NCBI GenBank assembly: GCA_035518715.1
Contig: DATIXJ010000048.1
Coordinates: forward strand, 1 to 43,869
Direction of reading: 5' to 3'
Source: DATIXJ01 sp035518715
Lineage (GTDB): Bacteria > Bacteroidota > Ignavibacteria > UBA10030 > SZUA-254
Length of the DNA stretch: 43,869 nucleotides
Positions 16,174-25,297 of this stretch are shown one piece after another. The notes beneath the pieces were generated by a model. That model made no database searches and was not told where the DNA came from. It saw nothing but the letters and a program-made list of their open reading frames with translations. The stretch's first letter is position 1. Each line of letters starts with the position of its first letter. Position numbers and translations under genes: made by a program.

Positions 16174-16829
16174 ACTCCCCGCGTCTCCGGGCTCCAGACG
16201 ATCTTGTGCAGTTGAATCTGGAAACGCACGTCCAGCCGGTCCTGAAGGATCCATTCTACGAGCTGCACGGGCTCGAGGTCATGAAAAACGACTGACATCA
16301 AGACTTCACATCGGCCCAATATTCCATACCGGGTAAGGGCATCCTTCGACCAATCGTAATCCTCACGATTCGCAATGACAAACTTGACCTCATCTCCGTT
16401 TCGAAGGTACCTGACATTTTCCCACAGGTTCTTATTCACCATGGTGCTCGACGGACATTTGAAATCCACGATCTTCCTGACGCGCAAATCGACGCTCCCG
16501 ATGTCCAGGCTCCCCCCCGTTTCAAGCATAACCTCATATCCGTCGTCGCAAAGCCGGCTCATCAGCTGGTGAACTGCCGGTTGCAGAAGCGGCTCGCCAC
16601 CCGTGATCTCGACCAGCTTGCAGGAATAACCCCGGATACTGCCGACGACCTCCTCGATCGACATTTCCTTTCCGTCATAGAACGCGTATGCAGTATCGCA
16701 GTACGAGCAGCGCAGGTTACAGTAGGTCAATCGTACAAAAACGCAGGGGCGTCCAGTATGGCTCGATTCGCCCTGGATGCTGTGAAATATCTCGTTGATG
16801 ACGAGTGATGTCGGAGATGAATTCTTCAC
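16170..16829 (-). CDS. queE: 7-carboxy-7-deazaguanine synthase (radical SAM)
   Basis: Radical SAM enzyme that contracts 6-carboxytetrahydropterin to 7-carboxy-7-deazaguanine. The cluster-binding CxxxCxxC motif is Cys37, Cys41 and Cys44 in YCNLRCSYCDTAYAF, preceded by the family N-terminus NEIFHSIQGES. GGEP (in EITGGEPLLQP) contacts SAM. It has 219 residues and starts with GTG; no better start exists. It overlaps queC by four bases. queD and folE are not in the window. Confidence 0.95.
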   Translation of the reverse strand: MKNSSPTSLVINEIFHSIQGESSHTGRPCVFVRLTYCNLRCSYCDTAYAFYDGKEMSIEEVVGSIRGYSCKLVEITGGEPLLQPAVHQLMSRLCDDGYEVMLETGGSLDIGSVDLRVRKIVDFKCPSSTMVNKNLWENVRYLRNGDEVKFVIANREDYDWSKDALTRYGILGRCEVLMSVVFHDLEPVQLVEWILQDRLDVRFQIQLHKIVWSPETRGV

Positions 16830-16907
16830 GTATTCATTTCGAAAAATACATACTAAAATATCTGCAACAGGGAAATGAAAAACAAATACCCGCAGGATGA
16901 AGAAATG

Positions 16908-17924
16908 TCATTCCTCCTTAGGAGTCCGGATCGATTTGAACGCTCCGACCACGCTGCCGCACAAACACACAAGATGATCGATAAACAAGAACGGGATCAT
17001 TGCCACCATAGCAAAGAGACCCCTGACCTGCTCGAGATAGTTCAGGAACCGGATGTTGATCGCGAGATACACCCCCGCTGCCGAAACTGCAGCCCACACC
17101 GGAAGGAACCCCGAAGCTGCTCCAATCAGGGCAAGCAACACAACGAAAGAAATAATCGTCGAAGCAACGAACGCCGGATAGACGTTGACGAAGCCCTTCC
17201 CGAATGCACGCAGCGTTTCGCCGTACCTCGCTGCAAGCTCGGAAAAGCCAGCGCTGCGGTGAAACTCGTTCACGAGAAACGACCCGAGGGTATATCGCTT
17301 AAGATGTTCAACCTCGATTTCCATATCCAGGATTATGGAGAGGTTTGCTCGCGCAAAGCGCTTCCCAAGCTCCACATCGTCGTGTCCATCGCGCGCAAGA
17401 AGTTCCGTATTGAATCCTCCCAGCCGCTGAAACGCGTCCCGCCGGATTCCCGAAATCGATCCGAAGAGCCAGTCGATCGCGGGAGGGCTCTTGATATACG
17501 AATAGCGAATCCAGAGATTCTTATACTGGCTCACCAATGATTCATGCCGGTGCCTAGCGGTGTAGATTCCGACGACGGCGTCGATACCGTCATCTGCCAG
17601 GGTCTCGACGATACCGAGGATCGTCTCTCTCGTGACAATGATATCGGCATCGAGAAAGACAAAAATTTCGCCCCCGGCAAATCTGGCGCCAACATTACGA
17701 GCGCTATTTGCACCGCACTCTTCTTCGATTTCCACAATCCTGCAATCGTTCCGGCGAGCAATTTCCACAGACTGGTCGTTAGAATGGTCGTTGGCGATAA
17801 TGACTTCGAAATTGCCGTAATACGACCTTCGCAGGGCATGGAGACATGCCTCGAGTGTGGCGGCACCATTTTTCACTGGAATGATGACGCTTACCAGCGG
17901 ACGATGCCCTGTTGCGGGATTCAT
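16908..17924 (-). CDS. Family 2 glycosyltransferase with C-terminal membrane helices
   Basis: A 338-residue GT-A fold transferase. The nucleotide-sugar binding strand is VSVIIPVKNGAATLEACL (11-28), the metal-binding DxD is DAD at 92-94 in VFLDADIIVTRE, and the acceptor-side acidic patch is GHDDVELGKRF. Two or three membrane helices lie at about residues 260-325, so it probably works at the cytoplasmic face of the inner membrane on a lipid- or polymer-linked acceptor. It sits 231 bases after fcl on the same strand and probably belongs to surface-glycan assembly. Donor and acceptor are unknown. Confidence 0.85.
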   Translation of the reverse strand: MNPATGHRPLVSVIIPVKNGAATLEACLHALRRSYYGNFEVIIANDHSNDQSVEIARRNDCRIVEIEEECGANSARNVGARFAGGEIFVFLDADIIVTRETILGIVETLADDGIDAVVGIYTARHRHESLVSQYKNLWIRYSYIKSPPAIDWLFGSISGIRRDAFQRLGGFNTELLARDGHDDVELGKRFARANLSIILDMEIEVEHLKRYTLGSFLVNEFHRSAGFSELAARYGETLRAFGKGFVNVYPAFVASTIISFVVLLALIGAASGFLPVWAAVSAAGVYLAINIRFLNYLEQVRGLFAMVAMIPFLFIDHLVCLCGSVVGAFKSIRTPKEE

Positions 17925-18155
17925 AAATTCAGGATGCGCATGGTTAAGAGAACAGACGGCAAGGAAAATCGGCGTGCCCCGACCCGGAACCGATCAGGAC
18001 TATTTGCAAGATACGTATAATTTGGATGAAACCCATGCGTGAGGAATCGGAAACAAGGCAAATCGTTCCGCTTCCAACAAACGGCAACGCCTTGTTTCCT
18101 GCGGCTAACGAAGAAATTGAGAGGTCTTGTCCCTTGCGACAGGATGGCCGGGTCT

Positions 18156-19226
18156 TTATGATGCTGGACCCTGAGTCAAATACGATTCCGCTGCCCGCCG
18201 CAATCCCTCCTCGAGAGAAATCTTCGCCTTCCAGCCGAGTGAACTGATCCTGCTCACATCGAGGAGCTTCCTTGGTGTGCCGTCGGGGCGGGAGGTGTCG
18301 TACCGAATCTCACCACGGTAGCCGACAGTTGTTTTGATAAGTGTGGCCAGATCAGCAATGGTCTGATCTTTTCCCGTGCCGACATTGATCAGTTCTCCGA
18401 TCTCCGCGTGCGAGTACCGCTCCATAAGATAGACCGCCGCTTCCGCAAGATCGTCGGCGTGCAGGAATTCACGATACGGTTTTCCCGATCCCCAGATCGT
18501 GACCGCTCCGGCTGTTACGCCAACTCTCTCCAGCATCGCCGCGAGGGCGGATGGATCGGGCCGTTCTTGGTGAACCTCTATACCGAATCCGAGTGAAGCC
18601 CTCTGGATATCAGTCCACAGCCGATCGTATGCTTTCTCCTGCAGGAACTTTGCCAGGATGAACTTACGCAGCAGAGCTGCCAGGACATGCGAAGATTCGA
18701 GATTGTAATTGTCATGCACCCCGTACAGATTAGTGGGCATCAGCGAGATGAATTCGGTACCGTACTGTTCGTTGTAATACCGGCAGAGTTTGATTGCGGC
18801 GATCTTTGCAATCGCATAGGCCTCATTGGTCAGTTCCAGGGAACCGGTCAAAAGATACTCTTCTTTCATCGGCTGGGGAGCGAGCCGCGGGTAGATGCAG
18901 GACGAACCGAGATTCAGGAGTTTTTTGACGCCCGCACGGTATGCCGAATGAATGACACTGACCGCAATGGCAAGATTATCATAGATAAATTCCGCCTTAC
19001 GGGTGGTGTTGGCAAGAATACCTCCGACTGTAGCCGCGCAGAGAAAGAGGAACTCGGGCTTTTGCTCCCTGAAAAATTGCTCCACATCAGACTGCCGCCG
19101 GAGATCAAGCACAGCATGATCCGCAGTAATCAGGTTTGCATAGCCGTGATCATGGAGGGTGCGGTACACCGCCGAGCCGACCAGGCCGTGGTGACCCGCG
19201 ACAAATATTTTCGAGGATTTTACCAT
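18156..19226 (-). CDS. fcl: GDP-L-fucose synthase
   Basis: Bifunctional epimerase-reductase that converts GDP-4-keto-6-deoxymannose to GDP-L-fucose with NADPH. The Rossmann motif GHHGLVGSA is near the N-terminus; the catalytic Tyr-xxx-Lys is in NEAYAIAKIAA and the Ser motif is LGSSCIYP. I chose the ATG at 19226 (356 residues), placing KIFVAGHHGLVG at the start as in the family; a longer frame would overlap gmd. Relative to the roughly 320-residue enterobacterial enzyme there is an insertion around residues 205-245 (containing WTDIQRASLGFGIEVHQ), a form I associate with Bacteroidota enzymes. It is 37 bases after gmd. Confidence 0.93.
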   Translation of the reverse strand: MVKSSKIFVAGHHGLVGSAVYRTLHDHGYANLITADHAVLDLRRQSDVEQFFREQKPEFLFLCAATVGGILANTTRKAEFIYDNLAIAVSVIHSAYRAGVKKLLNLGSSCIYPRLAPQPMKEEYLLTGSLELTNEAYAIAKIAAIKLCRYYNEQYGTEFISLMPTNLYGVHDNYNLESSHVLAALLRKFILAKFLQEKAYDRLWTDIQRASLGFGIEVHQERPDPSALAAMLERVGVTAGAVTIWGSGKPYREFLHADDLAEAAVYLMERYSHAEIGELINVGTGKDQTIADLATLIKTTVGYRGEIRYDTSRPDGTPRKLLDVSRISSLGWKAKISLEEGLRRAAESYLTQGPAS

Positions 19227-19263
19227 GGAGTATTCAACTTTGGAACTGCAGATTCCGGAAATC

Positions 19264-20268
19264 TTAGAGCGAGATGCTGAGGTGATGCTGGGCATTCACG
19301 AGGTCGATATCCGCATCCACCATGAGACGGACCAATTCCTTGAACGAGGTTCTCGGCGACCACCCGAGCGTTTTCTTTGCCTTGCTCGCATCACCGATCA
19401 GGGTATCAACTTCCGCCGGTCTGAAATAGCGAGGATCGATTTTTACGAATTCTTTCCAGTCCATCCCTGCATAGGAGAATGCCTCCTCGAGAAATTCCCG
19501 GACAGTGTGTGCCTCGCCCGTTGCGATGACATAATCCTCGGGAGTCCCCTGCTGCAGCATGAGCCACATCGCTTCGACAAACTCCTTTGCATACCCCCAG
19601 TCACGCCGCGCGTCGAGGTTGCCAAGGTAGAGCTCCTTCTCAAGACCCGCCTTGATATGCGCCAGTCCGCGCGTAATTTTCCTGGTGACAAATGTCTCTC
19701 CACGGCGGGGAGACTCGTGATTAAACAATATGCCGTTGGCCGCAAACATCCTGTAGCTTTCCCGATAATTAACTGTGCTCCAATAGGCGTAGACTTTCGA
19801 GCAACCGTAGGGACTCCGGGGATGGAACGGCGTCGTTTCTGTTTGCGGGACTTCCTCCACCATCCCGTACATCTCGCTGCTTGATGCCTGATAGAATTTG
19901 GTGTTGAGACCGGTTTCACGCAACGCTTCAAGCATGCGAATCGTCCCGATCGCCGTGACGTCACCGGTGTACTCCGGAATGTCGAAGCTTACGCGCACGT
20001 GGCTCTGCGCCGCGAGATGATAGACCTCGTCGGGTTTCAAGCGGTGCAGCAACTTCATAAGATTCGTCGAATCGCTGATATCCCCATAATGAAGAAAGAG
20101 ATTAACCCCATGAATATGCGGATCGGAATAGAGATGATCGATACGGCTTGTATTGAAGGTGCTGGCCCGACGTATGATCCCATGCACTTCATACCCTTTC
20201 GACAGCAGCAATTCGGTAAGATAGGATCCGTCTTGTCCGGTAATTCCCGTGATGAGTGCTTTTTTCAT
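19264..20268 (-). CDS. gmd: GDP-mannose 4,6-dehydratase
   Basis: NADP-dependent short-chain dehydrogenase/reductase-family enzyme that makes GDP-4-keto-6-deoxymannose, the substrate of Fcl encoded next. The cofactor motif is GITGQDGSYL at the N-terminus, with the NADP-binding HGIIRRASTFNTSRI segment following. The catalytic residues lie in SSSEMYG and in YGCSKVYAYW (Tyr-xxx-Lys). The 334-residue length is close to usual. The gene pair gives the complete GDP-mannose to GDP-fucose route. Confidence 0.97.
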   Translation of the reverse strand: MKKALITGITGQDGSYLTELLLSKGYEVHGIIRRASTFNTSRIDHLYSDPHIHGVNLFLHYGDISDSTNLMKLLHRLKPDEVYHLAAQSHVRVSFDIPEYTGDVTAIGTIRMLEALRETGLNTKFYQASSSEMYGMVEEVPQTETTPFHPRSPYGCSKVYAYWSTVNYRESYRMFAANGILFNHESPRRGETFVTRKITRGLAHIKAGLEKELYLGNLDARRDWGYAKEFVEAMWLMLQQGTPEDYVIATGEAHTVREFLEEAFSYAGMDWKEFVKIDPRYFRPAEVDTLIGDASKAKKTLGWSPRTSFKELVRLMVDADIDLVNAQHHLSISL

Positions 20269-20339
20269 AGGAGGAGGATTCTTGGAAGGAAATATAAGAA
20301 AAATTCTTCAAACTCCGGAGTCATCTGTCCGGAAATTAC

Positions 20340-20882
20340 TCACAGTTGCGCATCGCGGAGAGGAGGATTGCGCCTGTCCTTTTCGGAAAGAAGCGGGTTC
20401 TGCACCGGCCATCTGATACCGATTGCGGGGTCACTCCACAAAATTCCGCGGTCGTGTTCCTTGGAATACTCTGCGGTGCACTTGTACAGTACTTCAGCAC
20501 CTTCCGTGAGGGCAACAAAACCATGCGCAAACCCCGGCGGGACATACAGCAGCCGGCAGTTATCCTCTGTCAATTCTGCTGACAGCCATTGTGAAAATGT
20601 CGGCGAGTTCTTCCGGATATCGACACAGACATCAAAGATCGCGCCCTTGCTGCAGCGGACAAGCTTTCCCTGAGCTTTCGGAGAACTCTGATAGTGTAAT
20701 CCACGCAGGACGTTTTTTGCCGAACGAGAGCAGTTATCCTGCGGAAATTTCTCGCGGATACCGAGCCGGGATACGTCCGATTCCCGGTAGCATTCAAAGA
20801 ACACTCCGCGTTCGTCGCGGAAAATCGTCGGCTCGAGAAGGATGACTTCCGGCAGAGAGAGGGGGATTACGCTAAACGGCAC
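20340..20882 (-). CDS. rfbC: dTDP-4-dehydrorhamnose 3,5-epimerase
   Basis: Cupin-fold epimerase of dTDP-L-rhamnose synthesis, 180 residues. The catalytic His is in VLRGLHYQ, the conserved core is GAIFDVCVDIRKNSPTF, and YVPPGFAHGFVAL and YKCTAEYSKEHDRGI follow as in the family. It starts two bases after rfbA ends, so both are on one message. rfbB and rfbD (dehydratase and reductase) are not adjacent and must be elsewhere if the pathway is complete. Confidence 0.96.
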   Translation of the reverse strand: MPFSVIPLSLPEVILLEPTIFRDERGVFFECYRESDVSRLGIREKFPQDNCSRSAKNVLRGLHYQSSPKAQGKLVRCSKGAIFDVCVDIRKNSPTFSQWLSAELTEDNCRLLYVPPGFAHGFVALTEGAEVLYKCTAEYSKEHDRGILWSDPAIGIRWPVQNPLLSEKDRRNPPLRDAQL

Positions 20883-20884
20883 GA

Positions 20885-21766
20885 TTACTCCTTTTCCTCA
20901 GCGAGTTTCTGCAAATACTGACCGTAGGAATTCTTCTTCATCGGTTCGAGGAGGCGAAGAAGTTGTGGCTTGTCGATGAATTTCTGGGCATACGCAATCT
21001 CCTCGATGCAGGCGATCTTCAATCCCTGCCGTTTTTCCATTGTGGCAATGAACATACTCGCATCGAGGAGACTCTCATCCGTTCCCGTATCCAGCCAGGC
21101 ATACCCTCGGCCGAGCAGTTCGACGCGCAGAGCATTCTTCCGGAGGTATGCGGCGTTGACATCGGTGATTTCCAGCTCACCACGGGGCGAAGGCTTGATC
21201 GATTTTGCGACACTAACAACCGAGTTGTCGTAGAAATACAATCCCGTCACCGCATAATTGGATTTTGGCTGCCGCGGCTTCTCCTCGATCGAACGTACAC
21301 GCCCCGCCTGGTCAAACTCAACAATGCCGTATCGATCCGGATCCTTCACGTAATAACCGAACACTGTTGCTCCTCTTCGGGATCCGACATCCTCGACTGC
21401 CTTTCGGAGCATTTCTGTCAAACCGTGACCATAAAAGATGTTGTCGCCGAGTACCAGACAGACGTCATCCCGGCCAATAAACTCTTCTCCGATGAGAAAC
21501 GATTCCGCGAGGCCGTTCGGTTTCGCCTGTTCGCGGTATGTAAAATTCAAGCCGAGCTGCCTGCCATCACCGAGAATATTTCTGAATGTCGGCAGATCCC
21601 GCGGCGTCGAAATGATGAGTATGTCCCGAATACCGGCAAGCATGAGGACCGACAGCGGATAATAGATCATCGGCTTGTCGTAGATCGGAAGAAGCTGTTT
21701 GCACACGGCGAGTGTGAGAGGATAAAGCCGTGTACCGCTGCCCCCCGCAAGGATGATTCCTTTCAT
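20885..21766 (-). CDS. rfbA: Glucose-1-phosphate thymidylyltransferase
   Basis: Makes dTDP-glucose from dTTP and glucose-1-phosphate, 293 residues. Signature elements are LAGGSGTRLYPLT at the N-terminus, KPMIYYPLSVLMLAGI, CLVLGDNIFYGHGL with the metal Asp, and VEFDQAGRVRSIEEKP. GGAG lies eight bases before the ATG. It is the first gene of the rfbA-rfbC pair; no matching TTG-N20-TAYATT promoter was found in the 163-base gap upstream. Confidence 0.97.
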   Translation of the reverse strand: MKGIILAGGSGTRLYPLTLAVCKQLLPIYDKPMIYYPLSVLMLAGIRDILIISTPRDLPTFRNILGDGRQLGLNFTYREQAKPNGLAESFLIGEEFIGRDDVCLVLGDNIFYGHGLTEMLRKAVEDVGSRRGATVFGYYVKDPDRYGIVEFDQAGRVRSIEEKPRQPKSNYAVTGLYFYDNSVVSVAKSIKPSPRGELEITDVNAAYLRKNALRVELLGRGYAWLDTGTDESLLDASMFIATMEKRQGLKIACIEEIAYAQKFIDKPQLLRLLEPMKKNSYGQYLQKLAEEKE

Positions 21767-21929
21767 TGCGTGTTCTCCACAGATATCAGAAAGTCATACA
21801 ATAATACGAAATTCATCATGTAAAATGCCACTGGAAAATGGTGCGCGCTTATTTCAATCCGGAAAAACACTTCCACCTTCCCTTTCCTGCACCACTGACA
21901 GGTACTGCCGGTGCACCAGTGTGCTGAAC

Positions 21930-22808
21930 TCAACGATCCGAAAGAAGAGACCGCCTGAGAAAGAATCTCCGGTAGAGGATCCCCGTAAGGAGAATTCCGT
22001 TCATGAGAATCACGTTCAGGATGAGATAAAGAGAGAGAGCATTCATCAGCGAACAGAGCGTCAGAAGCGCAAGCTCTGTCCCGAAGCCGAGCAATCCCGA
22101 GATTCTCAGTCCGACCCGATCCGAATACCATCGTGCATTTTCGCTGTCGGTAAACTGCCTCCCGCGGCACCAGGCGTCAATCAGGAAAAACAGTCTGTCC
22201 TGCCATCCGTACATAACATTGAAAACTACCTGAAGAACAAACGCGATCCGGTCCGCGCGCCGGTCTGCCTCCGTGACGTCCTCAGTGATTCTGTTGAGCA
22301 AATATGTTGATTCAAGATGGAGGTAAGAAACCTGATAGAAAACGTGATAGGATACGCGCAGCGTGATTCCCACGAAGCCGGCGAGCCCGAGGAATATCGT
22401 GGAGACGTTGGGGTGAGACCGATAAGTAATGGCGGTAATCGCGATGAAGAGTGCGACGTCGACAACGAAATCACCGAGAGAATCGAGAAAGCGGCCTCTC
22501 CGTGAATAAAGCTGCTTCGCCCTGGCAAGCTGGCCATCGGCATCATCCAGAATATCCTTAAGAGTCACCAGAAGTCCGGCACAGGCGATCGCTGCGGGAG
22601 TATTCAGATAATAGATACACGCGGCAAACAACCCGACCGCCGTTGAAGCGAGGGTAATATCGTTCGGAGTGACAGATGTAGGATAGAGAATCCAGGTCAC
22701 AACCGCCGCAACGCGTCTCATCACATAGGTGTTGATCACCTCATCAGCAATGTGCGATTCCGATTTGAGCGAAGACTGAAAAAACGATCTGAAGCGTGGA
22801 CGCGGCAC
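21930..22808 (-). CDS. CDP-alcohol phosphatidyltransferase family protein (second of a tandem pair)
   Basis: A 292-residue integral membrane enzyme. The family motif DxxDGxxARx8Gx3Dx3D is complete: DDADGQLAR, then eight residues, Gly, three residues, Asp, three residues, Asp (LYSRRGRFLDSLGD). Five or more membrane helices are predicted. The family transfers a phospho-alcohol from a CDP-alcohol to an acceptor hydroxyl. The substrate is not predictable. It starts six bases after a gene of the same family with the same layout, indicating duplication or a two-enzyme route. The N-terminal PRPRFRSFFQSSLKSE segment is cytoplasmic. Confidence 0.87.
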   Translation of the reverse strand: MPRPRFRSFFQSSLKSESHIADEVINTYVMRRVAAVVTWILYPTSVTPNDITLASTAVGLFAACIYYLNTPAAIACAGLLVTLKDILDDADGQLARAKQLYSRRGRFLDSLGDFVVDVALFIAITAITYRSHPNVSTIFLGLAGFVGITLRVSYHVFYQVSYLHLESTYLLNRITEDVTEADRRADRIAFVLQVVFNVMYGWQDRLFFLIDAWCRGRQFTDSENARWYSDRVGLRISGLLGFGTELALLTLCSLMNALSLYLILNVILMNGILLTGILYRRFFLRRSLLSDR

Positions 22809-22814
22809 GTCTCT

Positions 22815-23666
22815 TCACGCCTCCTGCAGAAGTTCGCCGTAGATCCGACGCTGGTAAAGCAAGCAGATGATCAGCCAGAGGTTTCCTGCGAGAATGATCA
22901 GCCACAGGTACACATCGGGCCGTGATGACAGAGCACAGACAATCAGCAGCGAACGGTTGGTCGTAGGTCCGAGAAAGCTCCAGAAACGGATCATGCGCAG
23001 ATTTCTCTTTCGATAGGAGTCGGGATCAAACGATCTCTCGCGTCGTGTCTGATAGACCTGTTCCTGGATTTTGAGATACGCCACGTAAAGGCGCAGGAGT
23101 GATGCCGTAAGAACCGAACGTCGTGATACCGTTACTCCGCGTATGTGGTCCTCATACTGCTCCCGCTCGCGGAATGGCGGATGGTGCTCACCCCGTAGGA
23201 CACTCATGAACTCCGACTGGTGTCGGTCGAAGAAGAATGCATGAACCGCACTGCTGATGCCTGCGAGAATAACGAGGAGCCACCTGGACTCTCCCGATCC
23301 TGAGAAGCCGATCCCCAAGCCGATGAAAATGGCAATTGTTGCAACATAATCCGTCATGCCGTCGATGATGCGGCCGAATTGTGTACCGCTTCCCTGAAGC
23401 CGCGCCAGTTGACCATCTGAACAATCGAGGATATTCGCAACTGCGTAGAAAAGCGCACCCCATGCGAGAAAAGAGGTGCTGCGGGAAAAGCACCATGCCG
23501 CCAATAGACCGAACAATCCGGAAACGATGGTGATCTGATTCGGTGTAATACGCCAACGATAGACTGCCTTCACGAACAGGAAGGCGATCGGACGGTAGAA
23601 GAAGAGGTCAAGAAGTTCTTCGACCTCCGGCATCTTGAGCGACTGTTTGAACTCTTCAACGATCAC
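22815..23666 (-). CDS. CDP-alcohol phosphatidyltransferase family protein (first of a tandem pair)
   Basis: The complete catalytic motif reads DCSDGQLAR, eight residues, Gly, three residues, Asp, three residues, Asp (GTQFGRIIDGMTD). Several membrane helices flank it. I place the start at a GTG (23666) giving 283 residues, because the segment EEFKQSLKMPEVEELLDLFF looks like the conserved N-terminus of this group; an ATG at 23633 would remove it. This start overlaps the preceding gene by 11 bases. Product could be a phospholipid or a phosphodiester solute; nothing in the sequence decides. Confidence 0.82.
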   Translation of the reverse strand: MIVEEFKQSLKMPEVEELLDLFFYRPIAFLFVKAVYRWRITPNQITIVSGLFGLLAAWCFSRSTSFLAWGALFYAVANILDCSDGQLARLQGSGTQFGRIIDGMTDYVATIAIFIGLGIGFSGSGESRWLLVILAGISSAVHAFFFDRHQSEFMSVLRGEHHPPFREREQYEDHIRGVTVSRRSVLTASLLRLYVAYLKIQEQVYQTRRERSFDPDSYRKRNLRMIRFWSFLGPTTNRSLLIVCALSSRPDVYLWLIILAGNLWLIICLLYQRRIYGELLQEA

Positions 23667-24012
23667 CGGAATCCATGATGTTGATGATCGTCCGGATGAT
23701 GAGGCGGGCATCTGCAAGAGGATCGGAAGCAGGAGCGTACCCGAAATGCTCGTCGATGTGCCGAGTGAGGCGCAGCGCAGCATGACGCACCTCGTCCGGC
23801 AACGATGGATCACCGCTCAGCAAATGAATCCTGCCCATCGCATCCGCTGGCCAGCCGGGTTTTGGAAAACGTGTGAGCATCCAGGAAATTGCATGTCCAA
23901 CGGCTCTCCTCGCACACACACGGACTTTCCCGTTGTTGCCGGCATCGAGGGCTTCACGGGCTGTTTCTAGTTCGTGCTGTATACTCTCAAGCGCAGTTTC
24001 CTTTGAGATCAT
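23656..24012 (-). CDS. Small helical protein of unknown function
   Basis: A 118-residue, probably all-helical protein I do not recognise. The central stretch VRVCARRAVGHAISWML has an Arg-x4-His spacing like that of HEPN-fold proteins, and helices with regularly placed Ala/Leu flank it, but this is too weak to name a family. It lies 24 bases after the SpoIIE-type phosphatase gene and overlaps the next gene, so it is part of that operon. It could be a partner or substrate of the phosphatase. Confidence 0.7.
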   Translation of the reverse strand: MISKETALESIQHELETAREALDAGNNGKVRVCARRAVGHAISWMLTRFPKPGWPADAMGRIHLLSGDPSLPDEVRHAALRLTRHIDEHFGYAPASDPLADARLIIRTIINIMDSGDR

Positions 24013-24036
24013 AGGGTCTGTTCCGATCCTTGAACA

Positions 24037-25230
24037 TCACGCAACCTGCGCGCAGACGATCGTAAGATCATCTTCGAATGTGTCACGGCCTGAAAATTCT
24101 CTCACCGCCGACGCGAGTTCGGCACAAAGATCCTCCACAGAGCCGGCAGCATTCCGTGCAGTCGACTCCAGACGTTCCGCCCCGAATTGTTCTCCCTTCG
24201 CATTTGCAGCTTCAAGCAATCCGTCGGTGTACAAAATGAATCGATCTCCCGATCGGAGGGGGATCTGCCGGAATGAAAACTGGACATTTTTCCTCATGCC
24301 GAGCGCCGGAGTGGAATCCCGATGCCACCGCACGGCAGGGGGGTTTTGTTCAAGATGAAGAATAGGGGGATGACCGGCTGTCGCAAGAAAAGCTGCCTTC
24401 AGATTCCGGTCGAGAAGAAGGTACGCAAACGTGACAAATGTTTTCTCGTCAGAAACGTCATAAATCGTGTTGTTGATGTGCTTGAGAACGGCAACGGGTG
24501 ACGCGTCGTGCTGCAATTGAAGCCGCAGCGCACTCTTCAACATCGCAGAGAGGATACCTGCTCCGACTCCATGACCTGCCACATCAGCAACCGCCACCGC
24601 CAGCTGGTGTTCGGCAACCTGAACCACATCGTAGATATCACCCCCGACTTCCGTTGCCGGGATCATCCTCCCCGAAACATCGACCCAACCGATCTTTGGC
24701 GCTTCATCTGGAATGAGCGATTCCTGAATATCCTTGGCAATATTCACTTCCGCCTCGAGGCGTGTCCGATGCTGCACTTCAGAATTGATCACTCGAAAGA
24801 AGAGTGTGGAACCAAGGGCGAGCATTGCAAGCGCTCCAACACCCAGAACGCCCCTCTGCGTGTAGATTGACTGGAGCAGTTCGGGTGAAAATGTCTGCGG
24901 TTCCTGGTCCGTCGGGCGCACATCCTGAACTCCCATTTCCTCGCCCAGTGACACCCTCATCCCATGTTCGTCGAACACAAAGCTCAGGCCCCCCGAATTG
25001 ATCAGCATCAGCGCAGAAAAAGCTACAGTGATAATAGCAATAGCCCACCATCTTCTTCTTCCGAAAAAAATGATACTTGCGGCGAGTCCACCCGTGGCAA
25101 TCGTCTCAACAATGACAAACCTCCACGAAACGAGATGGATCTTGGACTCCATCAACACCGACAACGGACCGGAAACTCCGAAGACAATGAAGGCCGCGAG
25201 TGCGAGCTGGCGCAACGCATGGCCCTTCAT
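24037..25230 (-). CDS. Membrane-bound SpoIIE/RsbU-type PP2C serine phosphatase
   Basis: With a start at 25230 the protein has 397 residues. About residues 1-150 hold several membrane helices, the first being RQLALAAFIVFGVSGPLSVL; a short linker (ARTRLEAEVNIAKDIQESL-like helix) leads to a PP2C/SpoIIE domain (about 190-395). Metal-binding signatures are EVGGDIYDVV and ADVAGHGVGAGIL, with FILYTDGLLEAAN and EDDLTIVCAQ near the end. Such proteins dephosphorylate anti-anti-sigma factors in partner-switching pathways. No STAS or HATPase partner is encoded nearby. A longer upstream frame overlaps the glycosylase gene and has no family support; GGAAAG precedes the chosen ATG. Confidence 0.88.
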   Translation of the reverse strand: MKGHALRQLALAAFIVFGVSGPLSVLMESKIHLVSWRFVIVETIATGGLAASIIFFGRRRWWAIAIITVAFSALMLINSGGLSFVFDEHGMRVSLGEEMGVQDVRPTDQEPQTFSPELLQSIYTQRGVLGVGALAMLALGSTLFFRVINSEVQHRTRLEAEVNIAKDIQESLIPDEAPKIGWVDVSGRMIPATEVGGDIYDVVQVAEHQLAVAVADVAGHGVGAGILSAMLKSALRLQLQHDASPVAVLKHINNTIYDVSDEKTFVTFAYLLLDRNLKAAFLATAGHPPILHLEQNPPAVRWHRDSTPALGMRKNVQFSFRQIPLRSGDRFILYTDGLLEAANAKGEQFGAERLESTARNAAGSVEDLCAELASAVREFSGRDTFEDDLTIVCAQVA

Positions 25231-25297
25231 CTCTTTCCAGGTGTCTACGGCTCTGTGCCTGCAGGGCATGGTCTCAAAGAGTTTGGTAAGAAATGAG

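Noticed and set aside
16843..16885. Promoter of the common type before queE
   Set aside because: The TTG and TAnnTT elements there are spaced 22 or 16 bases apart instead of 20, so the match is not good enough to list.
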